The notes: generated from the letters alone by a model not told the origin. A stretch of DNA of 64,000 bases from Spirometra erinaceieuropaei (GCA_902702965.1 CACRXP010000189.1:327885-391884), one strand, 5' to 3'. Positions 1 through 10,656 are shown, counted from the stretch's first letter. Numbers and translations are program-made.

Positions 1-2119
1 TCCTAAAAAGCGAAGGTTTCCACAGGTCTCACGCAGTTCTGTCAGCCGCGTGCGCCGGCCTACTCCTCTCAGTGCTTCTGTATATTCTCATACCGCTATG
101 CGGTCAACTGCCGATCTGTTCAGCAATCATGTTGGGACGCGAAACAGTTTTCGCTGAGAGGGTGTCTGTGGGGAACGCCGACTCCCAAAGGGGATGGGGT
201 ACCGGTAAATGATTCGAATAGTTTTCAAATAAGCGGCGGTGCCCACATGACTTCGAGCAGTTAGTAGTCTTATAGCTAGCTTAGGCCATCTGCCGAGTTC
301 TATAGGGCTGTGAATTGCCCGTTGACAGTGAACATTCACTGGAGGTAATAGGATTCGAGCACTTTTCCATGTCCAGTAGCAGTGCGTTATAATTTCAGGG
401 TCCCGTAATTAGATATGTGTGGCACAGTGAACAGGTACTGTGGCAAATTAGGGCGCAGTGATTGTTTGTGGCCTTCCTGTACATCGTCCTCTTCAGGCCT
501 TGTGGATTCTTCGGTAAACCATGACGCCCGGGAGGAACAGCATGTTAATATTGCCAGCCCTCCTCATGAACAGGGAGACAAGTCCGTTTGACATAACTAT
601 CTACTTGTGCCGATATTGGCTAGGATATACAAGTCCGACGAATCGTAAACCTAATTCCGCCACCATTGCACGCCTGTCAAACCACATTTGTCACCTCCCG
701 CACTCCACAATTTATAATTTTTCCGGACCACATTCGACAGTGGTCCGCTACTATTTATGATGATTGTCTAACTCAACCTGGCGAGAAAAGAGCATCTCTA
801 GGACACTATAAGGGTTAAACGCTCAATATTCAGCTTATTATCAACGAATAGCTACAGTGCAACTTACTGCTTCTCACGAATGCGGTGAAATGGTGTTAAA
901 GCATCAAAAACTGTCCTGAAGAAGAATTGAATATCCAAGCAATACGCAGCCAAGACGAACCCCAGCCAAAGAGACGCAACCAAGAAACCAAGTAAGAACG
1001 TAAGCAGAGTCGACTTAAACATAAGTTGTTAAAAATAAAGGCGGAGGAAGCTCCAGCTAAGAGTACCCGTCAAAGTTACCAAACCGTGCGTTACAGCAGT
1101 GATGTAGTTCGGCAAAAAAGGCCTGCTTAGGCGAAAAAGATTTAGCTAACGGTACCGCTCGAGGTTACTATATTTCCTCTCCCCCGTTATTGCAGCGGTG
1201 AAGGACGTGTTAGACGCCGGTAATTTTCGGATAGTAAAATGGTTAGAGGGATTCTTTGTGTGTTCTTCATGTGCGAAAGCTTCCCTTTTCTGTCCGAGTG
1301 GTCAAATCATAGAATGTCCCAATCCCGCAAATGTTGAAATGTTATCATCGATACAAAGCTTTAAACGAACCATGACATATTGTTGTTCGAAAATTAACAG
1401 GAGCGATGACAGATCATCCCCTTAAACTCACGTCCATTTTGTGATGTTATCATGGGCCTGTTTGAATTATTTCAGCCCAGATAGTTTCTCTGACTATCGT
1501 AACCAATTTTACGCTGCCAATGTGGTACTCAACAGCTCGCGCCCATTTCCTTCAATAAACTGGACTGACCGGATTTGAACTGCATCTGCTTAGGTAGCAC
1601 AACATACCTTATTCTACAGAACAGGCACTGCACCCGTCTATTTTGCCTACTCGAGCTCTAAGTTTTCGTAACACTTTCACCTTTCAGTGGAATATAGGGT
1701 TTATTTTAGGAGGGTGTTGCTGTGTCGTACCGCTAGCTCTCCGGATGTATATGACGTAGATCTTTGCAGACGAGTGAAGTTCGAGATATCTAATAAGTGC
1801 AGGTTAAGATAAAAACGAACGACACATCACAGCCACATTAACCGTCATACATAAACTCGTATGTTATAATAAAAAAGACACGGACGCAACATGACCCACA
1901 AGGATTTCTTTTCAAGCCCTTTTGGACGATCCGTCGGACAACTACCAACAATGCACTGCAGCTATCCCTCCCGACTGAAAGATTAACAAGGAATTCGCAA
2001 AATTCGCCCTATTTGTCAACGTACTGGTTGTATTTATGATAGAATGTTACCCTCAGTGTGTCAAAAATATCAGCGAATGAATAGTCGGGAACCTTTGATG
2101 AGATGTTCCTTTGTGAGGT
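1..2119. other. Unassigned intergenic DNA
   Basis: I see no coding similarity, RNA gene or recognisable repeat here. The open frames are short (under 80 codons), lie on both strands and have no family features. It is probably old decayed repeat or intergenic DNA. Confidence 0.5.
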
Positions 2120-2278
2120 CTTCCTAGAATTTACCGAGTTGTCCATGGTCTTTGAATACATAACCAGTTGTGATTATGGACAAATTAATACTTTGGAAAA
2201 TTATTTTGGTTGAATGGCTTCCTAGAGTTTACCGAGTTGTCCAAGGTCTTTGAATACATGGTTAGTTGTGATTATGGA
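2120..2278. repeat. Two-copy direct tandem repeat, 98-bp period
   Basis: A segment of about 61 bp (2120-2180) recurs at 2218-2278 with a handful of mismatches. Both copies start CTTCCTAGA and end GTTGTGATTATGGA. The 37-bp spacer makes the period 98 bp. It lies about 70 bp beyond the 3' end of the minus-strand LINE1 copy. Confidence 0.8.
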
Positions 2279-2583
2279 AGTTGAGGACTCACTTACAACT
2301 GCGCAGAAAAAGTAACGATTGATCGCCATTCTTACGCTACTGCACAACAAATAGGTTCAGTTCATTTCGTAAGGATAATAGGCAAAGCCTTTGAAAACCT
2401 ATTGATTACATGTCAGCTCGTTAGAAATAACTGTACACGAACAAAATATTCGCTATTAAAAAGTACTTAATTCGTTTGAGTAGCATTGTATCAGAGAAAT
2501 TATTTGTGGGGACGTGGGGTCTCAGTTCAGATTCAGACTGTCAAAGGAAAACAGGGGACACAAATAATCGTCCAAGCGTTACT

Positions 2584-3759
2584 TCAATAGTTGCAGAGAC
2601 GTCGCCTCCACGATGACTGAGGGAGATCGTTCCATTTCTCCACTACCCTCTGCGTGAAAAATTCAGAACGAAGATTCAGCCTGGACATTGTTGTCCATAA
2701 CTTCATCGAGTGACCACGAAGATTGGGTGAAAGGTGCCACTGAAACATGTCCTCAAAGTTAAGTCCATGCTCAAGGCCATGTATTATCTTGTTGACGAGG
2801 ATAAGATCACCTCTTTGCTGCCTGTAACACAGAGGGAATAAATTAAGGCAATTCAGTCTGTCTGTGTAGGATTGGTTTTTTAGACCGTGTACTAGCTTTG
2901 TTGCACGCCGTTGTACCCGTTCGAGGCATGCTTTGTCCTTTACAAGCCATGGCCGCCATGCCTGTATGCCATATTCTAAGTGGGGCCGAACGAAGGTGCC
3001 GTAAACTCTCCCAAAATGGTCTTGGTCAAAGTTAACGAAAGCCCTTTTGATTGCATGCAGCACTTCCATGGCGTTTTTTGCAGCCTTGTGGCACTGCAGT
3101 GTTGGTTTCAGGTTGTTCTGTATCCAAACCCCGAGATCCTTCTGTGAAGATTCTGCAGGGAGCCTTATATCTTTCAGGTGATATGTCCTCAGGCTCTCAT
3201 TTGAATGAGAGTTGGTTGGACGCAGATGAAGGACGGCACACTTCTCCACATTGAAATCTAGAAGCCATTTCTTCGACCACGCTTGCAGTCGATGAAGATT
3301 GTTTTGGAGGGATCTCTGATCATTCGGTCCCTTAATGACTTGCCAGAGCATATCATCGTCTGCAAACATTATTTTGCCGCAGTCGAGTTCCTGAAGACTG
3401 TCGTTAACGTAAAGGAGGAATAGCAATGGTCCCAGAACTGAGCCTTGAGGCACACCACTGGTCACGTTTACCCATTCTGACATATCATCCCCGATACAGA
3501 CACGTGGTTTCCGACCAACCAGAAACGCCCTAATCCAGTTCAGAAGATCTCCCCGGATGGCGATGTCGCTCAATTTGCGGAAATCGATGTATACGACATC
3601 GACCTCAAAACCCTCTTCTAGAGCCCTGGTCCAGATCTCCAGACAAGCTAGCAGATTTGAGAGGCAAGAACGTCCTCTCCGGAAGCCATGTTGAAAATCA
3701 TGCCAGATGTTATTTTCTTCACAAAACTGCTCTATAGCGCTCTTTACTATAACCTCCAT
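2584..3759 (-). pseudogene. LINE1 reverse transcriptase and C-terminal domain, defective
   Basis: The 391-codon frame is the reverse transcriptase (RT) of a non-LTR retrotransposon, which copies element RNA at a nicked target. Visible motifs are the fingers segment HGFRRGRSCLSN, the start of motif A (VVYIDF), motif B' (SGVPQGSVLGP) and motif C (FADD), then the CR1-like C-terminal stretch ending in VVEKWNDLP. Against LINE2 it lacks 13 residues just after YIDFRK, which removes the conserved FDTVPH part of motif A. The in-frame 39-bp deletion lies near 3579 and has TTTG at its edges. A frameshift separates this frame from the upstream fragment at 3986-4365, and the last residues are shifted out of frame. 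The initial Met is only the first Met in the open frame, not a native start. Confidence 0.9.
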
Positions 3760-3985
3760 CGTTTTGCAAGGGAGGCAAGTTAAGCTGATAGGCCTAAAGC
3801 TGATGCTGTCATCCTGCTACCTCTCTTATGCAATGGAACGAGGTTAGCTGTCTTCCACTGTGATGGCAGCCTTCCTGTTCTCATTGACAGCTCAAAGAGA
3901 GTCGAAGGAGGCTTTGACAGCTCCGTTGATAGCTCCTTAAGTATCAGCCCGGGAATTACGTCGGGTCCAGGAGACTTATCAGGTT

Positions 3986-4365
3986 TTATTTGACTGAGGA
4001 CGCGTCTGACTTCTTCGACGGAAAAGGCGACGGTTTCAATGACGGCAATATCTCGCGCATTTGAAGCTCTTGGCTGTCTCGGTCCATTTCAAACTGCTGA
4101 TCGCCTTCTAAGGACTCCTCCGTAAAAACCGATTGAAAAAACTGAGACAGTAATCGCACTTTCTGTGACCCTTCAACAAATAAGTTTCCGAGGCTATCCT
4201 TAAGACACGCAATTTCGTCCCTATGTTTCCTCCTACTGCGGATGTACCCGTAAAACTTCTTGGGACATGTAATGGATTCTGCTATCAGTCGGCGCTCGAA
4301 AGAAGTTCTAGCAACCCGTATTTGTTTGCGGCATTTATTGCGCTGATCCTTATATTCGGCGCGCC
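3986..4365 (-). pseudogene. LINE1 ORF2 linker and RT N-terminal fragment
   Basis: On the minus strand this encodes EYKDQRNKCRKQIRVARTSF and the following linker, nearly identical to LINE2 residues before its RT. It includes LSQFFQSVFTEES, where LINE2 has a stop codon in place of the Gln after FF. An indel between about 3780 and 3986 breaks the frame into the RT. The open frame continues past 4365 to 4480, but that part is unrelated and belongs to the LINE2 5' end. Confidence 0.85.
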
Positions 4366-4699
4366 TTTCGAATTCGGTTTGAAATTTTCGACCTCCGACG
4401 AATTTGCCTTTTCCGAGATTTCTGCCAACTGGACGCTCTGAAAACCCATTTGGATTACGAAATTGGATAGTAACCAACAATTACTCCATCCACACGGAAC
4501 TTCGACAGGACTTTCTCTGGGACAGCCATTTTCTTTCGGAAAACTTCTCTGCCAACGGCACCGCGGGACCCCCCCTTCTCAGAACGGATAAGTCGCTTGC
4601 TGCTTGCTTCATACTGTTCGTTACTTGCTTCATATCGTTGGTCTGGTTAGATAGCTCCTCCTACACCCTAAAAAATTTGTCCAATTTATATACTTAAAA
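4366..4699 (+). other. LINE2 5' leader (non-coding)
   Basis: This lies between the inferred 5' junction and the first ORF1 frame. It has no family-type coding features. A run of seven C lies at about 4570, followed by a short imperfect repeat of GCTTGCTTCATA and CTTGCTTCATAT at 4600-4640. It would contain the internal promoter of the LINE, but I cannot identify promoter elements. Confidence 0.5.
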
Positions 4700-5311
4700 A
4701 TGGCAATCGAACAAGTGCCTTCGGGATGTTGCACAAAAATTGCGCCCCAAGCAGGATTCGAACCCAGTCAAGAAGGTGACGAGGCCGGCGTCGCTACCAA
4801 TCGACCACTGACGCGCAGCAGACGGACTAAAAATAATAATGTAATAAACAATGCACATTGTATAAATGAATGTAACGTCGGCTTCCCCGCTCTCAAATCC
4901 CCTGCCAAACGGGCCAGGAGTTTAGTAACCTTAATGGATGTCAACTACAACAACGAAGATAACAAACATGCGGCATGTTTCAGCCTTCTCCAGAAAGTCT
5001 TAGAGATGGAAAATGAGATAAAAGACCTAAAAATAGAGATGGAGAAGTTGAGGAAACTTCCTCGCCATTCACCCATAAAGAGAAAGCCGGCGACGTCAGA
5101 CCCTCAGAAAACAAACGGAAAATATTTAAGCACAGTCTCATTAACTGGATCAGCCGCCAAGGAAGAAGACAGCACATCTAAGGAAGAAATCACAACTGAG
5201 AACCGACCTCTTCTGCAAGAAAAAAAACGACAGAGAGGGATCTCAGGAAACGCAGAAGCGCCCCAGGGCGTCCCGAAAAGAAAAAGCAGGTCCGATTGTC
5301 CGTATGAGTGA
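4700..5311 (+). CDS. LINE2 ORF1, upstream frame (coiled coil, basic tail)
   Basis: The frame has 203 codons and resembles the N-terminal part of a LINE ORF1 protein, the nucleic-acid-binding chaperone that coats element RNA. Residues about 96-119 (LLQKVLEMENEIKDLKIEME) form a short acidic/leucine coiled coil, usual for ORF1 trimers. The C-terminus is rich in Lys, Arg and Ser. The first ~45 residues come from the tRNA-like segment, so the Met at residue 79 (position 4934) is a more likely start. The frame ends in TGA at 5309-5311 and overlaps the next ATG by 8 bases. It is either a separate small ORF coupled to the next, or the 5' half of one ORF1 split by a frameshift. Confidence 0.6.
   Translation: MAIEQVPSGCCTKIAPQAGFEPSQEGDEAGVATNRPLTRSRRTKNNNVINNAHCINECNVGFPALKSPAKRARSLVTLMDVNYNNEDNKHAACFSLLQKVLEMENEIKDLKIEMEKLRKLPRHSPIKRKPATSDPQKTNGKYLSTVSLTGSAAKEEDSTSKEEITTENRPLLQEKKRQRGISGNAEAPQGVPKRKSRSDCPYE
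4744..4822 (-). other. tRNA-like segment in the LINE2 leader
   Basis: On the minus strand a B-box-like GGGTTCGAATCC follows an A-box-like TGGTCGATTGGTAGC at roughly tRNA spacing. The T arm pairs only partly and the acceptor ends do not form a good stem, so it is not a functional tRNA. It is either a small SINE remnant inside the leader or tRNA-derived sequence captured by the LINE. It overlaps the first 40 codons of the 4700-5311 frame, which argues that the true ORF1 start is further downstream. Confidence 0.55.
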
Positions 5312-5987
5312 GCGGAGTCCACACACAATGCCAGCAAATACCACACTGCCGAAGGATGTATCGCACGACCAAGAAGACTCGGTGGGTGAGGAACCCTGTG
5401 GTAGCTATACCATGACAGCCGTCTCTGAATCAAACGATGATTACGACGGAAATTGGCGAAATACTGACCGCACGTGTAACAATAAACACAGGGGCTCTCT
5501 ACCAAACAGGCATCTCTACCGAAAACGTAATATCGTCATAAAGGGAGCTCCTGAGTCCAATTCTTCGACTGCAAAAGAAAGAATCGAACACGATCTCAAC
5601 CTCTTCCAAACATATTCGAATGCCGTCCTTCAGGACGGAGAATGTGTTACCGTGCATAAAGCTTTCCGTCTAGGAAACGCAGATGCGTCGCGTGGACTAC
5701 CAAGGCCTCTTAAAATTATTCTTGCAAATGAAGCCCAGGCTTCACATCTCCTAGAAGGGAGGATGGCTCTTCGTCATTCGCATAAGGAGGTGTTTTTTCA
5801 GCCGGATTACGAACCGACAGAAAGACACAAGATGAGGGAGCTCTGGACAGAACTGAAAAGAAGGACAGAAGAGGGGGAGAAGGGTTTGAAAATAAAGGAA
5901 GGCAAGATAATACAGATCAAGCGATCGTTCCTGTGGCAAACCCCATTTGTAATCAGGGCCGGCACCCTCCGAGAAGACAGACACTAA
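5304..5987 (+). CDS. LINE2 ORF1, downstream frame (RRM-like)
   Basis: The frame has 227 codons. Residues about 74-165 (starting RNIVIKGAPESNSSTAKERI and continuing through VHKAFRLGN and RPLKIILANEAQASHLL) have the beta-alpha-beta pattern of the RRM-like ORF1 domain found in CR1/Jockey-type LINEs. They are followed by a basic helix (MRELWTELKRRTEE). The expected role is RNA binding and chaperoning during target-primed reverse transcription. The decayed copies LINE3 and LINE4 keep parts of the same domain. The start ATG overlaps the stop of the preceding frame, and the 3' end overlaps ORF2 by 55 bases in a different frame. Confidence 0.75.
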   Translation: MSERSPHTMPANTTLPKDVSHDQEDSVGEEPCGSYTMTAVSESNDDYDGNWRNTDRTCNNKHRGSLPNRHLYRKRNIVIKGAPESNSSTAKERIEHDLNLFQTYSNAVLQDGECVTVHKAFRLGNADASRGLPRPLKIILANEAQASHLLEGRMALRHSHKEVFFQPDYEPTERHKMRELWTELKRRTEEGEKGLKIKEGKIIQIKRSFLWQTPFVIRAGTLREDRH

Positions 5988-8900
5988 AGGTGCTGTACTC
6001 GAATGCGCAGAGCCTGTTAAACAAGATGAATGAACCCAGGACTCTGATCGACGAGCACAAGCCAGATATCATCGCCTTGACAGAAACATGGCTTTCTGAA
6101 GCTATTGGAGATCAAGAACGGGCAAATAATTCAGGTCAAGAGGACATTTCTCTGGCCGATGGCCGTCATTCTGACAGCCTAACCAACGCAAAAGTGCCAA
6201 CTCCTGAGGCTGTGGGCACCAGTGGTCGTTGTCTCGAAATCTATTACACTAACTGTCAGAGCCTCCTCAACAAACTAGATGAACTCAGATTACTAGTCTC
6301 GGAACAGAAGCCTCACATAGTTGTCTTAACAGAGACATGGTTGTCTGAGGAGATAAGTAGTAGCGAAGTCAGTATTGAAGGCTACCAACTGTTCCGTTGT
6401 GACAGATTTCAACGAAGAGGAGGAGGCACAGAGATTTATGTGTCAAATGAAATTCCTTGCTGTCAGCGAGAAATAACCGATGACGCGCCGAGAACTTTTG
6501 AAATAATTTCATGCAAGATATGCATCAAACGATTACCGACACTTAACCTGTGTGTTGTCTATCGGCCTCCCAGCTCGAATAAAATCGCCGATGTGGAATT
6601 GCTTAGTGTACTGGAGTCGTTATGTAAGCAGGAGAACTTATTACTTCTGGGTGACTTTAACGCTCCCGGAATAGACTGGAAAGTTCCCTTAGCAAACGCC
6701 CCGTTCACGTCATATGACCACAAGCTACTACAACTCTCCTTGAATGAATACCTCATTCAACACATAAAATTCGGAACAAGACTAAGAGACGGACAACGAT
6801 CTAACTGTTTAGATCTCGTTTTTAGTAAAGAAGAAGGAGTCATAAGAGAAGTGAATCCCCAACCTCCCCTCGGTTTAAGCGATCATATTGCTTTTACATG
6901 CGTGTGCCCTCTCCTATCGAACAAACAACCAAAAATCAAGAGTCGCAGAAATATTTGGAAGGGTGATTTTAACGCAATGAGACGTGCTCTTTTGGAAGAA
7001 ACCTGGTTAGTCAACAACGAAGATTCTGAAGAATTCTGGCAGTACTTTCGCGGGATTATAGAGAGTCTAATTGACTCCCATTGTCACATAAAAATAACAA
7101 GACCATGTGGGCGACCGCCGTGGGTCAATTCGACGACAAAAAAGGCCATGAAGAAGAAACAGAGGCTGTGGAAAAAGTATATGCAACTTCGAGATCCAGT
7201 ATCACTCGCCGAATATAAGGATCAGCGCAATAAATGCCGCAAACAAATACGGATTGCCAGAACTTCTTTCGAGCGCCGACTGGTAGCAGAATCCATTACA
7301 TGTCCCAAGAAGTTTTACAAGTACATCCGTAGTAGGAGGAAACATAGGGACGAAATTGCGTGTCTTAAGGATAGCCTCGGAAACTTGCTAGTCGAAGGGC
7401 CCCAGAAAGTGCAGTTACTGTCTGGGTTTTTTTAATCGGTTTTTACGGAGGAGTCCTCAGAAGACGATCAGCAGTTTGAAATGAACAGAAACAGCCAGGA
7501 TTTTCAAATGCGCCAAGATACTGCCGTCATTGAAACCGTTGCCTTTTCCGTCGGAGAAGTAAGACGCGTCCTCAGTCAAATAAAACCAGACAAGTCTCCT
7601 GGACCCGACGGAATTCCTGGTCTGATACTTAAGGAGCTATCAAAGGAGCTGGCGAAGCCTCTTTCGACGCTCTTTGAGCTGTCAATGAGAACAGGAAGGC
7701 TGCCATCACAGTGGAAGACAGCTAACCTCGTTCCCTTACATAAAGGCGGTAGCAGGATGGCAGCAAGCTGTTTCAGGCCTATTAGCCTAACCTGCCTCTC
7801 GTGCAAAACGATGGAAGCTCTAGTAAAGAGTGCCATACAGCAATTTTGTGAAGAAAATAACCTCTTGCAGGATTTCCAGCATGGCTTCCGGAGAGGACGT
7901 TCTTGCCTCTCAAATCTGCTAGCTTGTCTGGAGATCTGGACCAGGGCCCTAGAAGAGGGTTTTGAAGTTGATGTCGTGTACATCGATTTTCGCAAAGCCT
8001 TCGATACTGTCCCGCACCAACGCCGTCTTCACAAATTGAGCGCCATCGGCATCCGGGGAGATCTTCTGAACTGGATATTGGCGTTTCTGGTTGGTCGGAA
8101 ACAACGTGTTTGCATCGGTGATGATATGTCAGAATGGGTGAGCGTGACCAGTGGTGTGCCTCAAGGCTCAGTTCTGGGACCATTGCTATTCCTCCTTTAT
8201 GTTAATGACAGCCTTCAGGAACTCGACTGTGGCAAAATAATGTTTGCTGACGACGTTAAGCTCTGGCAATTCATTAAGAGTCCTAACGACCAGAGATCCC
8301 TCCAAAACAATCTTCATCGACTGCAAGCGTGGTCGGAGAAATGGCTTCTAGACTTCAATGTGCAGAAGTGTGCCGTCCTCCATCTGCGTCCAACTAACTC
8401 TCATTCAAATCAGAGCCTGAGGACATATCATCTGAAAGATATAAGGCTCCCCGCAGAATCTTCACAGAAGGATCTCGGGGTTTGGATACAGAACAACCTG
8501 AAACCAACACTGCAGTGCCACAAGGCTGCAAAAAACGCCATGGAAGTGCTGCATGCAATCAAAAGGGCGTTCGTTACCTTTGACCAAGACCATTTTGGGA
8601 GAGTTTACGGCACCTTCGTTCGGCCCCACTTAGAATATGGCATACAGGCATGGCGGCCATGGCTTGTAAAGGACAAAGCATGCCTCGAACGGGTGCAACG
8701 TAGGGCAACAAAGATGGTAAATGGTCTAAAAAACCAATCCTACACGGACAGACTGAATTGCCTTAATCTATCCCCTCTGTGTTACAGGCAGAAAAGAGGT
8801 GATCTAATCCTGGTTTACAAGATAATAAATGGCCTTGAGCATGGACTTAACTTTGAGGACATGTTTCAGTGGCACCTTTCACCCAATCTTCGTGGTCACT

Positions 8901-9088
8901 CGATGAAGTTATGGACAACAATGTCCAGGCTGAATCTTCGTTCTGAATTTTTCACGCAGAGGGTAGTGGAGAAATGGAACGATCTCCCTCAGTCAGTCGT
9001 GGAGGCGACATCCCTGCAACTCTTCAAGAAACGCTTGGATGATTATTTGTGTCCCCTGTTTTCCCTCGACAGTCTGAATCTGAGCTAA
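5933..9088 (+). pseudogene. LINE2 ORF2: APE endonuclease + reverse transcriptase, one in-frame stop
   Basis: One reading frame runs through the region, interrupted only by TAA at 7433-7435 (residue 501). LINE1 has CAA (Gln) there, so a C-to-T change explains the stop. The N-terminal domain is an exonuclease-endonuclease-phosphatase fold: NCQSL (~107), TETW (~133), GDFNAP (~240) and SDH (~317) mark the catalytic sites that nick target DNA. Unusually, the first strand-plus-TETW block occurs twice, at residues 18-56 and 101-139. After the linker the RT has PDKSPGPDGIP, motif A (VVYIDFRKAFD, Asp at 7985-7987), motif B' (SGVPQGSVLGP) and motif C (FADD, 8243-8254), then the CR1-like C-terminal domain. 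The native start is unclear, because the block before residue 100 may be extra. Translation would stop before the RT. Confidence 0.9.
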
Positions 9089-9270
9089 ACACTCCGGTTC
9101 CCCACATATTTTTTCTCTGAGACAATGCTACTCAAATGAATCAAGTACTATGTATATAGCGAACATTTTCATTGTTACTGCACAGTTATTTCTAACGAGT
9201 TGACATGTAATCAATAGGTTTTCAAAGGCTTTGCCTATCATCCTTATCAAATAAACTGAAATAAACTGAA
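9089..9270 (+). other. LINE2 3' UTR and repeat tail
   Basis: The short 3' UTR shares CAATAGGTTTTCAAAGGC with the LINE1 3' end, so it is probably the segment the RT recognises. It ends in two tandem copies of TAAACTGAAA instead of poly(A), which is characteristic of CR1-type LINEs. LINE1 keeps one degraded unit. Confidence 0.8.
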
Positions 9271-9354
9271 ATCTCGAAGTTGCAAATGCTTTTTCCACAG
9301 TCTCTGTTTCTTCTTCATGGTCTTTTTTGTCGTCGGATTGACCCACGGCGGTCG
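9271..9354 (-). mobile_element. LINE1: 5' remainder beyond the LINE2 insertion
   Basis: The minus strand here matches LINE2 positions 7112-7196 (part of the ORF2 linker, TTKKAMKKKQRLWKKY region) with about six mismatches in 84 bases. It begins exactly where LINE2 ends and is collinear with the LINE1 part that stops at 4365. Similarity fades after 9354, although a short stretch near 9385 may continue it. This piece is the evidence for the nested insertion. Confidence 0.85.
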
Positions 9355-9399
9355 TTCAATTTACAAGGAAGCCCCATTCAGGCCAACATGGTTGTAATA

Positions 9400-9649
9400 T
9401 GGGTCTACAAATGACCCTAACAAACAACCACGAGAGACATTCCTACTCTGGTCAACAAAAGCATTACCTTCCCCCAGCTGTTCCATGACATTCTGTGCTT
9501 ATACGTTCCGTCAGTGGCCCCTACCTTTCGAGCAATAATATGAAGGCGTTAGTGCCCTCTAGTGCTCGTTGACTTCTTTGAGTTAGTTGGGTCGAACAGT
9601 CTGCATGGCCAGGCGTTAAAATTGCGGAGGATATTGGTGCAAACAACGC
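9400..9649. other. Unassigned DNA
   Basis: I see no gene or repeat here. It separates the end of LINE1 from the LINE4 remnant. Confidence 0.4.
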
Positions 9650-10620
9650 TGAAATTCCTCGAAACGAAGAGACATTGATCGTACAAATGAGGCTAGCACG
9701 AGTACCCGTCCCTCAGACAATTCCAGCATTGAAGACATTGAACAGTACTAGCAAAGAAAGAGTCTCAAAAGACCTAATACTCTTCCTATGTCTTCATGAC
9801 GAATTTCCACAGAGCACTAGGCAGGTCGCAATGCTCAGCATATCTCGACTTTGGAAGCTGTCAGCCGACATGCCAAAGTGTTGAAGTCGCCGCCATCTTA
9901 AAATAGTGCTAACTAGACAGGAGAAAGTTAGACTTGTTCTCCCGCGACGTTTCGGAAGCAAGAAAACTAACGGCAGAGACTTTTTCAATCGCATTTCGAA
10001 CTGACAGGCAAATCGAAACTCTAACAATTAGTTCAAGAACTGAAAATGAGATTATAAACTTAGGAGAAACATCTGGTCAAGTACAACTGCCGAATAACGT
10101 ATCAATTTCCCATGTTCTGTCGGACGAAACCAATTAGATTGAAGGCGCATCTTTCGCACTAAATGGAAACTTAGGCTACTCTGTAACAAAGCGCCCTAAA
10201 AATATGAAAACCCTATTTATGCACACTAACACACATATGTATACCGTCTAATTTCGATGAACTGAAGGTCCACGCCCTTGGATTTTCGCCCGAAGTCCTC
10301 TCCCTGACAGAAACGCAGTTGTCTGAAAACGTGAATGCCGCGAACTGGCACCACCCGCACTTCGCTTGTATGGAAAGAATAGGAGAGGACACAAAAGACG
10401 GGAAGTGCTCATATGCGTAAAACAGGAGCTGTTTATGTTAGAAAAAAGGAACAGTTCGCATCTAACACAAAGGCTGTCTAGTTCACTATATGGCAATTCG
10501 ACCGTCGTTTTATCAATTTCCACAGAGATATCCCGTCAATGGATTTAAGCGCGCTAGATTATTTATAGTAGGGAACATGCACGGAGACCATCTAATTCGC
10601 TCCCTATTCTTACGCCCAGA
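9650..10620 (+). pseudogene. LINE4: decayed ORF1 and endonuclease start
   Basis: Scattered frames on the plus strand line up with LINE2. LNSTSKERVSKDLILF (near 9740) resembles the ORF1 stretch SSTAKERIEHDLNLF. SNFDELKVHALGFSPEVLSL and the following TETQLSE (10245-10345) match the start of the APE endonuclease. Near 10560 FIVGNMHGDHL stands in place of the LLLLGDFNAP motif, so the catalytic Asp and Asn are lost. Many frameshifts and stops mark it as old. It ends at about 10620, directly beside the 3' tail of LINE5. Confidence 0.65.
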
Positions 10621-10656
10621 CAAAAGTACATAATAATAATCATAATAATAACAATT

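Larger units (their letters stand above)
2348..4365 (-). mobile_element. LINE1: 3' part of a CR1/Jockey-type LINE (5'-truncated)
   Basis: Read on the minus strand, this segment matches LINE2 (plus strand) from about LINE2 position 7210 to its 3' end. It covers the end of the linker, the reverse transcriptase, the C-terminal domain and the 3' UTR, including the shared stretch CAAAGCCTTTGAAAACC near 2390. The similarity stops abruptly at about 4365. The next upstream piece of the same LINE reappears at 9271, immediately after the 3' end of LINE2. I infer that LINE2 inserted into this older copy. It carries several indels and is inactive. Confidence 0.85.
4366..9270 (+). mobile_element. LINE2: apparently full-length CR1/Jockey-type LINE
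   Basis: The element is about 4.9 kb and has a non-coding leader, two overlapping ORF1 frames (4700-5311 and 5304-5987), one long ORF2 (5933-9088) and a short 3' UTR ending in two copies of a 10-bp unit (TAAACTGAAA) at about 9250-9270. The 5' boundary is inferred from the nest: LINE1 sequence stops at 4365 and resumes at 9271, so everything between should be the inserted element. Only about 12 bp of LINE1 is missing at the junction and no target-site duplication is visible. ORF2 has one nonsense codon, so this copy is probably not autonomous but looks fairly young. Confidence 0.8.

Noticed and set aside
4744..4822. Minus-strand tRNA gene
   Set aside because: The B box is good, but the acceptor and T stems have mismatches; better explained as a tRNA-derived remnant.
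7576..8183. Long minus-strand frames opposite the LINE2 RT
   Set aside because: They are shadows of the RT coding strand.
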